From: Thermoplasmatota archaeon
GTDB lineage: Archaea; Thermoplasmatota; JAQUQK01
Length of the DNA: 7,971 bases
Direction of reading: 5' to 3'
Assembly (NCBI GenBank): GCA_028716125.1
Contig: JAQUQK010000079.1
Location: forward strand, 1-7,971
Shown in pieces: positions 1-6,408 of this stretch. The notes beneath the pieces were generated by a model. It was not told the DNA's origin. It saw nothing but the letters and a program-made list of their open reading frames with translations, and did not search any database. Position 1 is the stretch's first letter. The number at the start of each line of letters is the position of its first letter. The position numbers were made by a program, and so were the translations under genes.

Positions 1-548
1 TAAATGGAAGCCCGCGCAAAAACGGCAACACTTCTCAAATCTTAAAAATCGCCGCGAAGGCGACTGGTGCAGCCGCCAAAAATATAACTATAATAAACCT
101 GACAGAATACGACATAAAACCATGCAAGGCTTGCGGGGTTTGCTGGGAAACGAAGAATTGCCCGATAAAGGACGACCTGGAAAAAGTGCTAAAACCAATT
201 CTGGAAGCGGACGGAATAATACTTGGCAGCCCTGTGTATTATGGAACCGTTTCACCCGAGCTGAAAGCGTTCATAGACCGCTCTGGAGAGCTGCTTGGCG
301 CAAGAGGCTTCCCGCTTAAGGGAAAGATTGGCGGCGCGTTTGCGGTCGCAAGGCGCTGGGGCCACATAACCACATGGACTGCAATGCTTCTTTACCTAAC
401 GGCGATGCGGATGATAATTCCGGGCGCTGGCTGGTCTGCGGCGACGGCGCTTGCGCCAGGAGACGTGCTAAAGGACGAGGAAGGCATAGGGCTTGCGAAG
501 GAACTTGGCTTATCTATGGGCGAACTGATAAGAAAACTGAGGAAATGA
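1..548 (+). CDS. Iron-sulfur flavoprotein (NADPH-dependent FMN reductase-like), 5' end cut by window
   Basis: Flavodoxin-fold redox protein carrying FMN and probably a [4Fe-4S] cluster; likely a soluble electron carrier or reductase. The reading frame is open from base 3, and only about the first several residues are missing. Visible residues begin with the FMN phosphate-binding loop NGSPRKNGNT. Four cysteines follow in CX2CX2CX5C spacing (codons at 123, 132, 141 and 159), the compact motif known from archaeal iron-sulfur flavoproteins such as Methanosarcina Isf. The next segment, GSPVYYGTVSPELKAFIDR, is typical of this family's isoalloxazine-side loop. About 181 residues are visible, close to the normal length for the family. 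It lies 50 bases upstream of the M24 gene on the same strand and may be cotranscribed with it. An internal ATG at 186 would discard the FMN loop and the cysteines, so it is not the start. The family call is firm; the physiological partner is unknown. Confidence 0.85.
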   Translation, partial: NGSPRKNGNTSQILKIAAKATGAAAKNITIINLTEYDIKPCKACGVCWETKNCPIKDDLEKVLKPILEADGIILGSPVYYGTVSPELKAFIDRSGELLGARGFPLKGKIGGAFAVARRWGHITTWTAMLLYLTAMRMIIPGAGWSAATALAPGDVLKDEEGIGLAKELGLSMGELIRKLRK

Positions 549-587
549 TTGTTGAGTGGATTATAGATTAGAATTGAAAATATCAAA

Positions 588-592
588 GAGGG
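588..592 (+). promoter_or_regulatory. Ribosome-binding site deciding the M24 start
   Basis: GAGGG lies 6 bases before the ATG at 599 but directly abuts the alternative ATG at 593. The spacing favours 599 as the start of the M24 protein, shortening it by two residues (Met-Leu). Confidence 0.55.
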
Positions 593-598
593 ATGTTG

Positions 599-1729
599 AT
601 GGAACCGATAGGCTTTGACAAGAAAAAGGCAAACGAAGTAATGGCAAAAAAAGGGTTGGATATGATGGTGCTGACCTCCCCGGAGAACGTCTTTTACACT
701 TCCGGGCTTCCGGTGCGCCACATAGAATACAACCCGATACTTTACGTTCTGGCAAACCAATATCCAACGATTTCCGTGATACGCAGGGACGGCGAGGACA
801 GCGTCATAACATGGGCGCTTTTCGACCAGGAACTAACATGGATAAGGGACTTCGCCGGAATTATGTCAAAGGACGATGCATTAAGCACGCTTGCCGCGAT
901 GGTGGGACAGGAAAAAGCAGCTGGCAAGAAGATAGGGATAGAAGAAAAAATGCCGTTTTACATATACGACCGCCTGAAAAGGGAGTGTTCCGGCGCAACC
1001 TTCGAGCAAGCGGATGGCGCAATCATGGAGTTGCGCTCAGTCAAGACTGCCGAAGAGATAAGAAGGATTAGGGAAGCGACGCGGATTTCGGAGAAAGTGA
1101 TATCCGCAATGACGGAAAATCTGCGCGAAGGGATTACTGATCTTGAACTCATCAAGCTTGCAAAGCTCACCACGCTCAACGAAGGCGGAATTGGGACAAA
1201 CCACCTCACGATGAGCCTTGGCGACAGCGATCCGGAAGCGCCGGGAACCGGGCGCAAGATAAAGAAAGGCGAGATGACGCGGTTTGACACTGGCGCTGTC
1301 TACAAGGGATACGTTTCGGATGTTTCGCGCCACGCATGCCTTGGGCCAGTTCCCGCGGATGCAAAGAAAATGGTCGAATATATCGTCGACTTGCAGCAGA
1401 CTTGCATCGATGCCATAAAACCAGGAGTAACTGCAGGGCACATCGAAGAAATCATCGGCAAACGGATGGAGCAAAATCCAGTCGATTTCCCGGTATTCGC
1501 AATGGGGCACGGCGTCGGCCTTAACACGGAAGAATCGCACTTCATTCCTGCAAGCATCTGGAACACGAGCGACATGGTGTTCAAGGAAGGGATGATATTC
1601 GACCTGGAATTCTGGTCTCCGTACGAGCCATACAACAACAGGCTGATTGGAATGGAAGATACGTACCTTCTGAAACGAAACGGCTGCGAGAGAATTACAA
1701 AACTGGACAGAGTCATATTTTCCAGATAA
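599..1729 (+). CDS. M24-fold metallohydrolase (Xaa-Pro dipeptidase/creatinase-like)
   Basis: The 376-residue protein has the two-domain layout of prolidases and creatinases: an N-terminal creatinase-N-like domain (about 1-145) and a C-terminal pita-bread M24 domain (about 155-376). All five dinuclear metal ligands are present in family order: D230 (FDTG), D241 (SDVSR), H304 (GHGVG), E337 (FDLEF) and E353 (MEDTY). The two histidines that normally bind substrate or serve catalysis appear replaced by Glu: E213 sits where prolidases have PHG, and E311 sits where they have the His of HE-P. The usual EPG after the fourth ligand reads EFW. It may therefore be a metal-dependent hydrolase acting on a non-peptide substrate, as other M24-fold enzymes do (creatinase, ectoine hydrolase, DddP). 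It sits between a flavoprotein and a sugar-type oxidoreductase, 19 bases before the latter. Fold and family are secure; substrate is unknown. An alternative ATG at 593 adds two residues. Confidence 0.85.
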   Translation: MEPIGFDKKKANEVMAKKGLDMMVLTSPENVFYTSGLPVRHIEYNPILYVLANQYPTISVIRRDGEDSVITWALFDQELTWIRDFAGIMSKDDALSTLAAMVGQEKAAGKKIGIEEKMPFYIYDRLKRECSGATFEQADGAIMELRSVKTAEEIRRIREATRISEKVISAMTENLREGITDLELIKLAKLTTLNEGGIGTNHLTMSLGDSDPEAPGTGRKIKKGEMTRFDTGAVYKGYVSDVSRHACLGPVPADAKKMVEYIVDLQQTCIDAIKPGVTAGHIEEIIGKRMEQNPVDFPVFAMGHGVGLNTEESHFIPASIWNTSDMVFKEGMIFDLEFWSPYEPYNNRLIGMEDTYLLKRNGCERITKLDRVIFSR

Positions 1730-1739
1730 TCGAACGGAT

Positions 1740-1743
1740 GGTG
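1740..1743 (+). promoter_or_regulatory. Ribosome-binding site for the TTG-initiated oxidoreductase
   Basis: GGTG lies 5 bases before the TTG at 1749. It supports TTG initiation: the Rossmann strand begins within five residues of this codon, and neither the ATG at 1738 nor the GTG at 1741 is in frame. Confidence 0.5.
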
Positions 1744-1748
1744 TTGAG

Positions 1749-2837
1749 TTGAAACAGTTAAGAGTTGCGGTAATAGGAATGGGATTTGCGGGAAGGCTTC
1801 ACTGCGAGTCTTACGAATCGCTCGGAGAAAAAGCAAAAATCGTGGTAATATGCGACAGCAACGAAGAAAGGGCGAAAAACTATGCAGAAATGTTCAATGC
1901 GGAGGCATGCACCGACTATCATCAACTGCTAAATCGCAAGGACATTGACGCGATAGACATTTGCGCCCCCCACCACCTTCACGTTCAGCTTGCAGTAGAA
2001 GCGGCAAAGGCCGGAAAACACATACTCTGCGAGAAACCGATTGCGATAACCGTGGAAGAAGCAGACAAGATAATTGATGCTGCGAAGAAGGCGGGCGTTA
2101 CGCTGATGGTAGCGGAAAATCACCTTTTCACGCCGGCACACCAGAAAATAAAGGAAATCGTAGACAGCGGAAAAGTTGGCCGCGTATTTCTGGTCCGCGC
2201 TTTCGAGGCCGCGACAAGCGAGCTGATAATGAATCCCGACCCGAAGGACTGGCGCGCAAATCCCAAAAATCAGGGAATGCTCCTGGACATGGCCGTGCAC
2301 AAGTTCGCGTTCCTGCGCTGGGTTCTGGGCGACATAGACTCCGTGTTCGCAATAAGGGAGAAGCTCGTCGTCACTACCCTTGCCCCGAATTACGACGACA
2401 CCGCCCTTCTTATTGTTAAATTCAAGAGCGGAGCCGTTGGTGAAATAGTAGTGACTGGCGGAAATCCCGCGGGAATAACAAACAGCACCGAGGTCTACGG
2501 CACTGATGGAACGATAATGGAAAACCACCTTTGGGAAAAGCCCGTTACATACCTGTCTGTCACCGCGCCTGAGAGCAATGGCGAATGGATTTGCCCCGAG
2601 GTTGAACATCGGCCCTATCCCGGATATTACAATATATCATTCAGGAACGAAGTGGCGCATTTCGTCGACTGCGTGCTCAACGAAAAGAAGCCGGAGATGA
2701 CGGGCGAGGACGGCAGGGAGGCGGTAAGGGCAGTGATAGCCGCAACAAAATCCGCTGAAATTAAGAGGTTTGTAAAAGTGGAAACGCCAACGGCTAAAGC
2801 CAAAGCGGGCAAAAATGGCACAAGCAAGAAAAAGTAA
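1749..2837 (+). CDS. Gfo/Idh/MocA family NAD(P)-dependent oxidoreductase
   Basis: A 362-residue dehydrogenase of the family that oxidises hydroxyls of sugars, cyclitols and sugar acids with NAD(P). An N-terminal Rossmann domain carries GMGFAG (G10, G12, G15). D36 at the end of the second strand fits NAD preference. The family signature EKP falls at E95-K96-P97 and includes the conserved active-site Lys. The catalytic D-x3-H pair is D180 and H184 in the segment MLLDMAVHKFAFLRWVLG, which matches the usual LLD-GVH-DLLRW-LG pattern. The C-terminal half has the expected beta-sheet substrate domain, followed by a Lys/Ala-rich tail from about residue 344 that looks disordered. Translation starts at TTG. 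It is probably the last gene of the unit with the flavoprotein and M24 genes. Given the KDG kinase and KDPG aldolase nearby, a sugar or sugar-acid substrate is likely but not proven. Confidence 0.9.
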   Translation: MKQLRVAVIGMGFAGRLHCESYESLGEKAKIVVICDSNEERAKNYAEMFNAEACTDYHQLLNRKDIDAIDICAPHHLHVQLAVEAAKAGKHILCEKPIAITVEEADKIIDAAKKAGVTLMVAENHLFTPAHQKIKEIVDSGKVGRVFLVRAFEAATSELIMNPDPKDWRANPKNQGMLLDMAVHKFAFLRWVLGDIDSVFAIREKLVVTTLAPNYDDTALLIVKFKSGAVGEIVVTGGNPAGITNSTEVYGTDGTIMENHLWEKPVTYLSVTAPESNGEWICPEVEHRPYPGYYNISFRNEVAHFVDCVLNEKKPEMTGEDGREAVRAVIAATKSAEIKRFVKVETPTAKAKAGKNGTSKKK

Positions 2838-2847
2838 TCGGCACCAA

Positions 2848-2868
2848 TTTTTCTATTTTTTATTTTTT
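2848..2868 (+). terminator. T-rich archaeal-type terminator
   Basis: A 21-base tract contains T runs of 5, 6 and 6 broken by single C, TA and A interruptions, beginning 11 bases after the oxidoreductase stop. No strong hairpin precedes it. T-rich tracts alone end transcription in archaea, so this probably closes the left-hand operon. Confidence 0.55.
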
Positions 2869-2879
2869 GTCAATCAAGT

Positions 2880-2887
2880 CTTAATAG
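2880..2887 (+). promoter_or_regulatory. Candidate TATA box for the PHP lipoprotein gene
   Basis: CTTAATAG lies where an archaeal TATA box at about -31 to -24 would place the transcription start near 2911. That is just before the ATG at 2916 and downstream of the alternative ATG at 2901. The prediction rests on spacing and base composition only. Confidence 0.4.
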
Positions 2888-2915
2888 TTCCAAATAATGG
2901 ATGTGTGGCTGGAAT

Positions 2916-4235
2916 ATGACACAAAGTTCAGTTTACGCGGCATTGATCATCGTACTGATACTGTCGGGATGCATCGGTTCCGAAAGGAGCGGCGTAGATA
3001 AACAACCCGACGTCAACCCACCGTCTTCGGACAATGGCAATACGAACAACGGCGGCTCCACCGGACAAAAAGCGATTGTTATTACAGACGAACAAAAAAG
3101 CGCCATATTCAGAGGCATGAATGTCTATTTCGGCAACATCCACAGCCACACTTTATACTCCGACGCTGACGAGGGGATGCCGGAGGAAACGCTGGCTTGG
3201 GCAAGGGACACTGTAAAGTATGATTTCTACGCGATTACAGACCACTCGGAATTGTTCACCATACCTTTCACGAACTATGAGAATTTTCCGGACATGCAGC
3301 CGGTGCTTGTCAACAAGTGGGACGACATAGGCGCGAAGGTGGATGAATTCAATAAGAATGGCTCTTTCGTGGCGATTCGCGGTTTCGAGTGGACGAGCGA
3401 GGAGTACGGGCACATAAACATCTTTGGCACAGACACTTACACGACGTCCTATCCCAGCATGCCGGTCATAGGCACGACTGACTGGTCGACCGACTTGAAC
3501 ACGCTATACACGTGGATCGACGAACACAACGCCTTTGCACAATACAACCACCCTTGCGATGCGGAAGGCAGCGGAGCGCAAAATCTTGGCAATTTCACGT
3601 ACGATCAAAGGGTCGGGGACAATTTCTTTGCCATGGAAACAGGCAACGCGGATTTGGGAAATAACGACGAGTACTATTACAATTATTACCATATCCTGCT
3701 TGACAACGGCTGGAAGATGGCGCCCACGAACAACCTGGACAACCACCACTTCAATTATACAAGCCATCGAACCGCCGTAATATGCAAGAACCTTACAAGA
3801 AACGACATAATGGAAGGAATTAAGGCGAAGAGGGTGTATTCAACCGATGATCCGAATATGGAAATATTGTTCAGCAATGGCGCCAATTGGATGGGTTCCA
3901 CAATGAACTACACCGCAAGCGTCGCTGTATTCACTACAGTCGTCCTGGATGATGAGAACATAACCAAGCTGGAACTGATAGGAAACGGTGGAAAAGTCGT
4001 TGCCGAAAAAACATTTGCAGCGGGGCAGGACAGCCGGATTGTTTCCTGGATGCCGATAGTCAACGTGACCGAAAACGGATACTTTTTCCTGAAGGTTACT
4101 GAAAAAGATGAAAATAATGACGAAGCGCAACGATATAACACGGAGCTGAACGTTGCCGAGAAGAAAGATACCGGCGGCGTGCAGGTCGCAGTTACTGCCC
4201 CAATATGGATTGTGAAAGTGCCTACTTCCCAGTAA
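2916..4235 (+). CDS. Surface lipoprotein with PHP-type (CehA/McbA-like) metallohydrolase domain
   Basis: The 439-residue protein is predicted to be exported and lipid-anchored: a hydrophobic stretch (residues 8-17) ends in the lipobox LSGC with C19. A linker rich in Asn, Gly, Ser and Pro (about 20-55) follows. The catalytic domain (about 70-310) has the PHP metal motifs in order: GNIHSHTLYSDAD (H76, H78), FYAITDHSE (D109, H110), RGFEW (E158), YGHIN (H166), YNHP (H212) and the late LDNHH (D275 to H278). This order resembles CehA/McbA-type metallohydrolases, whose members hydrolyse phosphate esters or carbamates. Residues about 315-439 look like a beta-sandwich. An in-frame ATG at 2901 adds five residues; the later start fits both the signal sequence and the promoter spacing. 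The gene stands alone on the + strand between convergent and upstream neighbours. Substrate is unknown; an extracytoplasmic phosphoesterase role is inference. Confidence 0.8.
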   Translation: MTQSSVYAALIIVLILSGCIGSERSGVDKQPDVNPPSSDNGNTNNGGSTGQKAIVITDEQKSAIFRGMNVYFGNIHSHTLYSDADEGMPEETLAWARDTVKYDFYAITDHSELFTIPFTNYENFPDMQPVLVNKWDDIGAKVDEFNKNGSFVAIRGFEWTSEEYGHINIFGTDTYTTSYPSMPVIGTTDWSTDLNTLYTWIDEHNAFAQYNHPCDAEGSGAQNLGNFTYDQRVGDNFFAMETGNADLGNNDEYYYNYYHILLDNGWKMAPTNNLDNHHFNYTSHRTAVICKNLTRNDIMEGIKAKRVYSTDDPNMEILFSNGANWMGSTMNYTASVAVFTTVVLDDENITKLELIGNGGKVVAEKTFAAGQDSRIVSWMPIVNVTENGYFFLKVTEKDENNDEAQRYNTELNVAEKKDTGGVQVAVTAPIWIVKVPTSQ

Positions 4236-5252
4236 TCAATACCTGTGCACAATATGGACGCGGTTGCCTGCAGGATCGGATTTTTTGAGGAAAGCCGCTT
4301 TCGTTCCGGGCTTTAGTATTGGTTCTTCCAGCTCTACTCTCTTCTCTTTAAGCATGGTGCAGGCTCGCTCAAAATCGTTGACGTAAATCGCAAGATGGCA
4401 TACCTGCCCGCCTTCGGGCGCCTTCATTACCTCGATGCGCGGGCCTTTTGTCGGGGTGAAAATCGAAGTGTTTCCCTCTTTGATGTCGAACCCGAAGATT
4501 TCCGAATACCACTTTGCAATTTCGGCGCCGTCCTTTCCTTTCTTGGGATAAAGCCCAACGTGCTCGATCCCGGTGAAAACCGGCGTTCCGCGCGCTTCCC
4601 TTATCCATGAGACGCACTGCGCAACGAGTTTGGTTATTCCTTCAAAGTCGCCCTTCTCGACAAGTTCCTTGCCTATCAGATTTGAGCCCATGTTAAGGCA
4701 GGCGGCGCCAGCTTTTATCCATCCGGCAATGTTCTCTTTGCTTGGCTCAACTCCGCCCGAAGGCATTAGTTTTGAAGAAGCCATTGGCCCGAGAACGGAC
4801 TTTATGAAATGCGGCCCAACTGAACTTCCTGGAAATACCTTTACAACGTCAACGCCCGATTCTTCCGCATTTGATATTTCGGTCGGAGTGAGGCATCCTG
4901 GCACGTATGGGACTTTGCGCCTGTTGCAGATCTTGGCGACTTCCGGATTGAACGTTGGCGCGACAATGAGTTTCGCCCCGCAGTTTATGTAAAGCCCTGC
5001 AGTTTCCGGCTCCATTATCGTTCCTACACCAATGGTCACGCTCGGCAATTCCTTCTTGCACCATTTGGCAAGTTCGGTGAAGACAAGATATGCAAAATCC
5101 CCGCGATTTGTGAATTCCACGACCTTTGCCCCGCCGTCGGCGCAAGCCTTTACTATCTTCTTTGACGTCTCAATGTCGTCATTGTAGAAAACCGGCAGAA
5201 GCCCGCAGTCCAGAAGCTTTCCTATTACGTCGTGTTTCAGTATGTTTGCCAT
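4236..5252 (-). CDS. KDPG/KHG aldolase (Eda-type) fused to a C-terminal VOC domain
   Basis: The 338-residue protein carries two enzymatic folds. Residues 1-215 are a class I KDPG aldolase, which cleaves 2-keto-3-deoxy-6-phosphogluconate to pyruvate and glyceraldehyde 3-phosphate. E46 and R50 (VEFTNR) match the E-x-T-x-R of Eda, T78 lies in GVGT, the Schiff-base lysine is K138 in VVKVFPG, and the phosphate-binding loop is PSGGV (164-168). Residues about 228-338 form a full VOC/glyoxalase-fold unit beginning IEHVGLYP. Candidate metal ligands are H231, E274 (RIEVM), H286 (VCHLAIYV) and H333 (NRVHIV), the last replacing the Glu usual in glyoxalase I. Stand-alone Eda proteins are near 210 residues, so the extra 120 are a true fusion in one uninterrupted frame. 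It follows the KDG kinase by 8 bases, consistent with consecutive pathway steps. The role of the VOC half is unknown. Confidence 0.88.
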   Translation of the reverse strand: MANILKHDVIGKLLDCGLLPVFYNDDIETSKKIVKACADGGAKVVEFTNRGDFAYLVFTELAKWCKKELPSVTIGVGTIMEPETAGLYINCGAKLIVAPTFNPEVAKICNRRKVPYVPGCLTPTEISNAEESGVDVVKVFPGSSVGPHFIKSVLGPMASSKLMPSGGVEPSKENIAGWIKAGAACLNMGSNLIGKELVEKGDFEGITKLVAQCVSWIREARGTPVFTGIEHVGLYPKKGKDGAEIAKWYSEIFGFDIKEGNTSIFTPTKGPRIEVMKAPEGGQVCHLAIYVNDFERACTMLKEKRVELEEPILKPGTKAAFLKKSDPAGNRVHIVHRY

Positions 5253-5255
5253 AAA

Positions 5256-5263
5256 ATCACCTA
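5256..5263 (-). promoter_or_regulatory. Ribosome-binding site overlapping the kinase stop codon (translational coupling)
   Basis: Read on the - strand, TAGGTGAT joins the kinase stop TAG to the anti-16S core GGTGAT, with the aldolase ATG 3 bases further on. Ribosomes ending the kinase would cover the aldolase start site, so the two products are probably made in a linked ratio. Confidence 0.65.
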
Positions 5264-6310
5264 TCTCGAAATCCTCCCCGATGTCACACCCTTCATCAGC
5301 TTTTCAACTTCATCTATTCTGGTTATGAGCGCATCTCCGTAAATAGTGTGCTTGATACAGGAAGCCGCAACTGCAAAATTGAGCGACTTTTGCAAATCCC
5401 AATTGTATGTGAGCAAGGCGTAAATAAGCGATCCGCTGAAGGAATCCCCGCCGCCGACACGGTCGACGATTGGAAGAATGTCGTATGATGGCGAGGAAAG
5501 CAGGGATTTGGATTTTACATCATAGAGAACCGCAGACCACTTATTGTGGCTTGCGCTTATGCTCTCGCGAAGAGTTATTCCAACAAGTTTTACGTTAGGA
5601 AACTTTTCCGCCAGTTTTTCGCAGACGTAGCGATATTCTTCCGCGCCCACATTTCCCTTCTCCACGTCCACGCTTTGCGCCTTTATTCCAAATATTTTCT
5701 CGGCGTCCTCTTCGTTTCCAATCACTATATCGCAGTGCTTCACAAGCTCAGACATTACTTTTTCCGGCGTCTCGCCCCATTTCCATAGCTTGGCGCGGTA
5801 GTTCAAATCGCAGCTTACGGTAAGCACCATTTCCTTTGCCTTTTTTACCGCTTCGAGGCACGCATCGGCGGCGCCCTTGCTTATGGCAGGCGTTATTCCA
5901 GTCCAGTGGAACCAGTTTGCTCCGTTAAAGACATTGGCCCAGTTTATCATTCCGGGCGCGATTGATGCAATCGAGGAGCCTGTGCGGTCGTAGATTACTT
6001 TGTTTCCACGCTGGGAAGCGCCAGTCTCTACAAAATAAATGCCAAGCCTGTCTCCGCCGCGTATCGTGTGGCCTGTGTCTACGCCGAACTGGCGGATGTA
6101 GTTTATGCAGCCGTCGCCGACCTCATTATCAGGGATTCTGGTGACGAATGCAGCAGGCATTCCAAAATTAGAAACCGCGATAGCGACGTTAACTTCTCCT
6201 CCAGCATACGTCGCGTCAAAACTCCGGGTCTGGGCGATTCTCAAGAAACCCGGTGGATTGAGGCGCATCATAACCTCGCCAAAAGTGACGACTTTGTTTG
6301 ACATTCGCAT
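5261..6310 (-). CDS. kdgK: 2-keto-3-deoxygluconate kinase (PfkB family)
   Basis: The 349-residue ribokinase-fold enzyme phosphorylates 2-keto-3-deoxygluconate with ATP, giving KDPG for the downstream aldolase. The N-terminus VVTFGEVMMRLNPPG is typical of KDG kinases. PfkB signature 1 lies near AGGEVNVAIAVSNFG (36-50). The sugar-acid contact region includes IYDRTGSS (106-113), close to the YYR-x2-SA pattern of KDG kinases. FHWTGITPA (134-142), DLNYRAKLW (168-176) and NEED (199-202) are also family-typical. Signature 2, DRVGGGDSFSGSL (283-295), holds the catalytic base D289 and the GGGD anion hole. It is first in a two-gene operon with the aldolase. GAGG lies 4 bases before the ATG at 6310 and 10 bases before a second ATG at 6304; MSNKVVTF from 6304 is also plausible. 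Related sugar kinases cannot be excluded, but neighbourhood and motifs agree on KDG. Confidence 0.88.
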   Translation of the reverse strand: MRMSNKVVTFGEVMMRLNPPGFLRIAQTRSFDATYAGGEVNVAIAVSNFGMPAAFVTRIPDNEVGDGCINYIRQFGVDTGHTIRGGDRLGIYFVETGASQRGNKVIYDRTGSSIASIAPGMINWANVFNGANWFHWTGITPAISKGAADACLEAVKKAKEMVLTVSCDLNYRAKLWKWGETPEKVMSELVKHCDIVIGNEEDAEKIFGIKAQSVDVEKGNVGAEEYRYVCEKLAEKFPNVKLVGITLRESISASHNKWSAVLYDVKSKSLLSSPSYDILPIVDRVGGGDSFSGSLIYALLTYNWDLQKSLNFAVAASCIKHTIYGDALITRIDEVEKLMKGVTSGRISR

Positions 6311-6334
6311 CTTTCCTCGTATATTTCAACATAA

Positions 6335-6343
6335 CTTAAAAGG
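6335..6343. promoter_or_regulatory. Candidate shared TATA element of the divergent promoter region
   Basis: CTTAAAAGG reads CCTTTTAAG on the other strand, so it can serve as a TATA-like box both ways. On the - strand, archaeal spacing puts the kinase transcription start at or next to the ATG at 6310, i.e. nearly leaderless. On the + strand it would give a leader of roughly 43 bases to the ATG at 6409. A second + strand candidate, TTCATAAA at 6370-6377, would start transcription near 6401. The whole region 6311-6408 is non-coding and AT-rich. Confidence 0.45.
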
Positions 6344-6399
6344 CTTTTGATTTGCGCCCAATAACAAGGTTCATAAAGAATGTTCTAATTTTAGTCAAC

Positions 6400-6405
6400 G
6401 GCGAT
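6400..6405 (+). promoter_or_regulatory. Ribosome-binding site deciding the BKACE start
   Basis: GGCGAT, a near match to the archaeal GGTGAT core, lies 3 bases before the ATG at 6409. It supports 6409 over an in-frame TTG at 6352, which would add 19 residues with no family similarity. Confidence 0.55.
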
Positions 6406-6408
6406 CAT

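Noticed and set aside
1037..1836. Two long - strand frames of 167 and 178 codons opposite the M24 gene
   Set aside because: Both oppose a gene with all five family metal ligands, and their products show no domain features and no plausible ribosome-binding context.
1929..2609. A 226-codon open frame on the - strand
   Set aside because: It lies fully antisense to the oxidoreductase, which has clear Rossmann, EKP and D-x3-H motifs. The antisense product has no recognisable motif, so it is a shadow of GC-biased codons.
2901..2915. Upstream ATG start of the PHP lipoprotein
   Set aside because: No ribosome-binding site precedes it, the predicted transcription start falls after it, and the five extra residues do not improve the signal peptide.
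2838..2915. Possible riboswitch or small RNA in the T-rich intergenic region
   Set aside because: The region is only 78 bases, half of it a T-tract, with no stable stem visible; terminator plus promoter explains it.
6352..6408. Longer N-terminus for the BKACE-like protein from an in-frame TTG
   Set aside because: The 19 added residues have no family counterpart, and the GGCGAT ribosome-binding site sits directly before the ATG at 6409.
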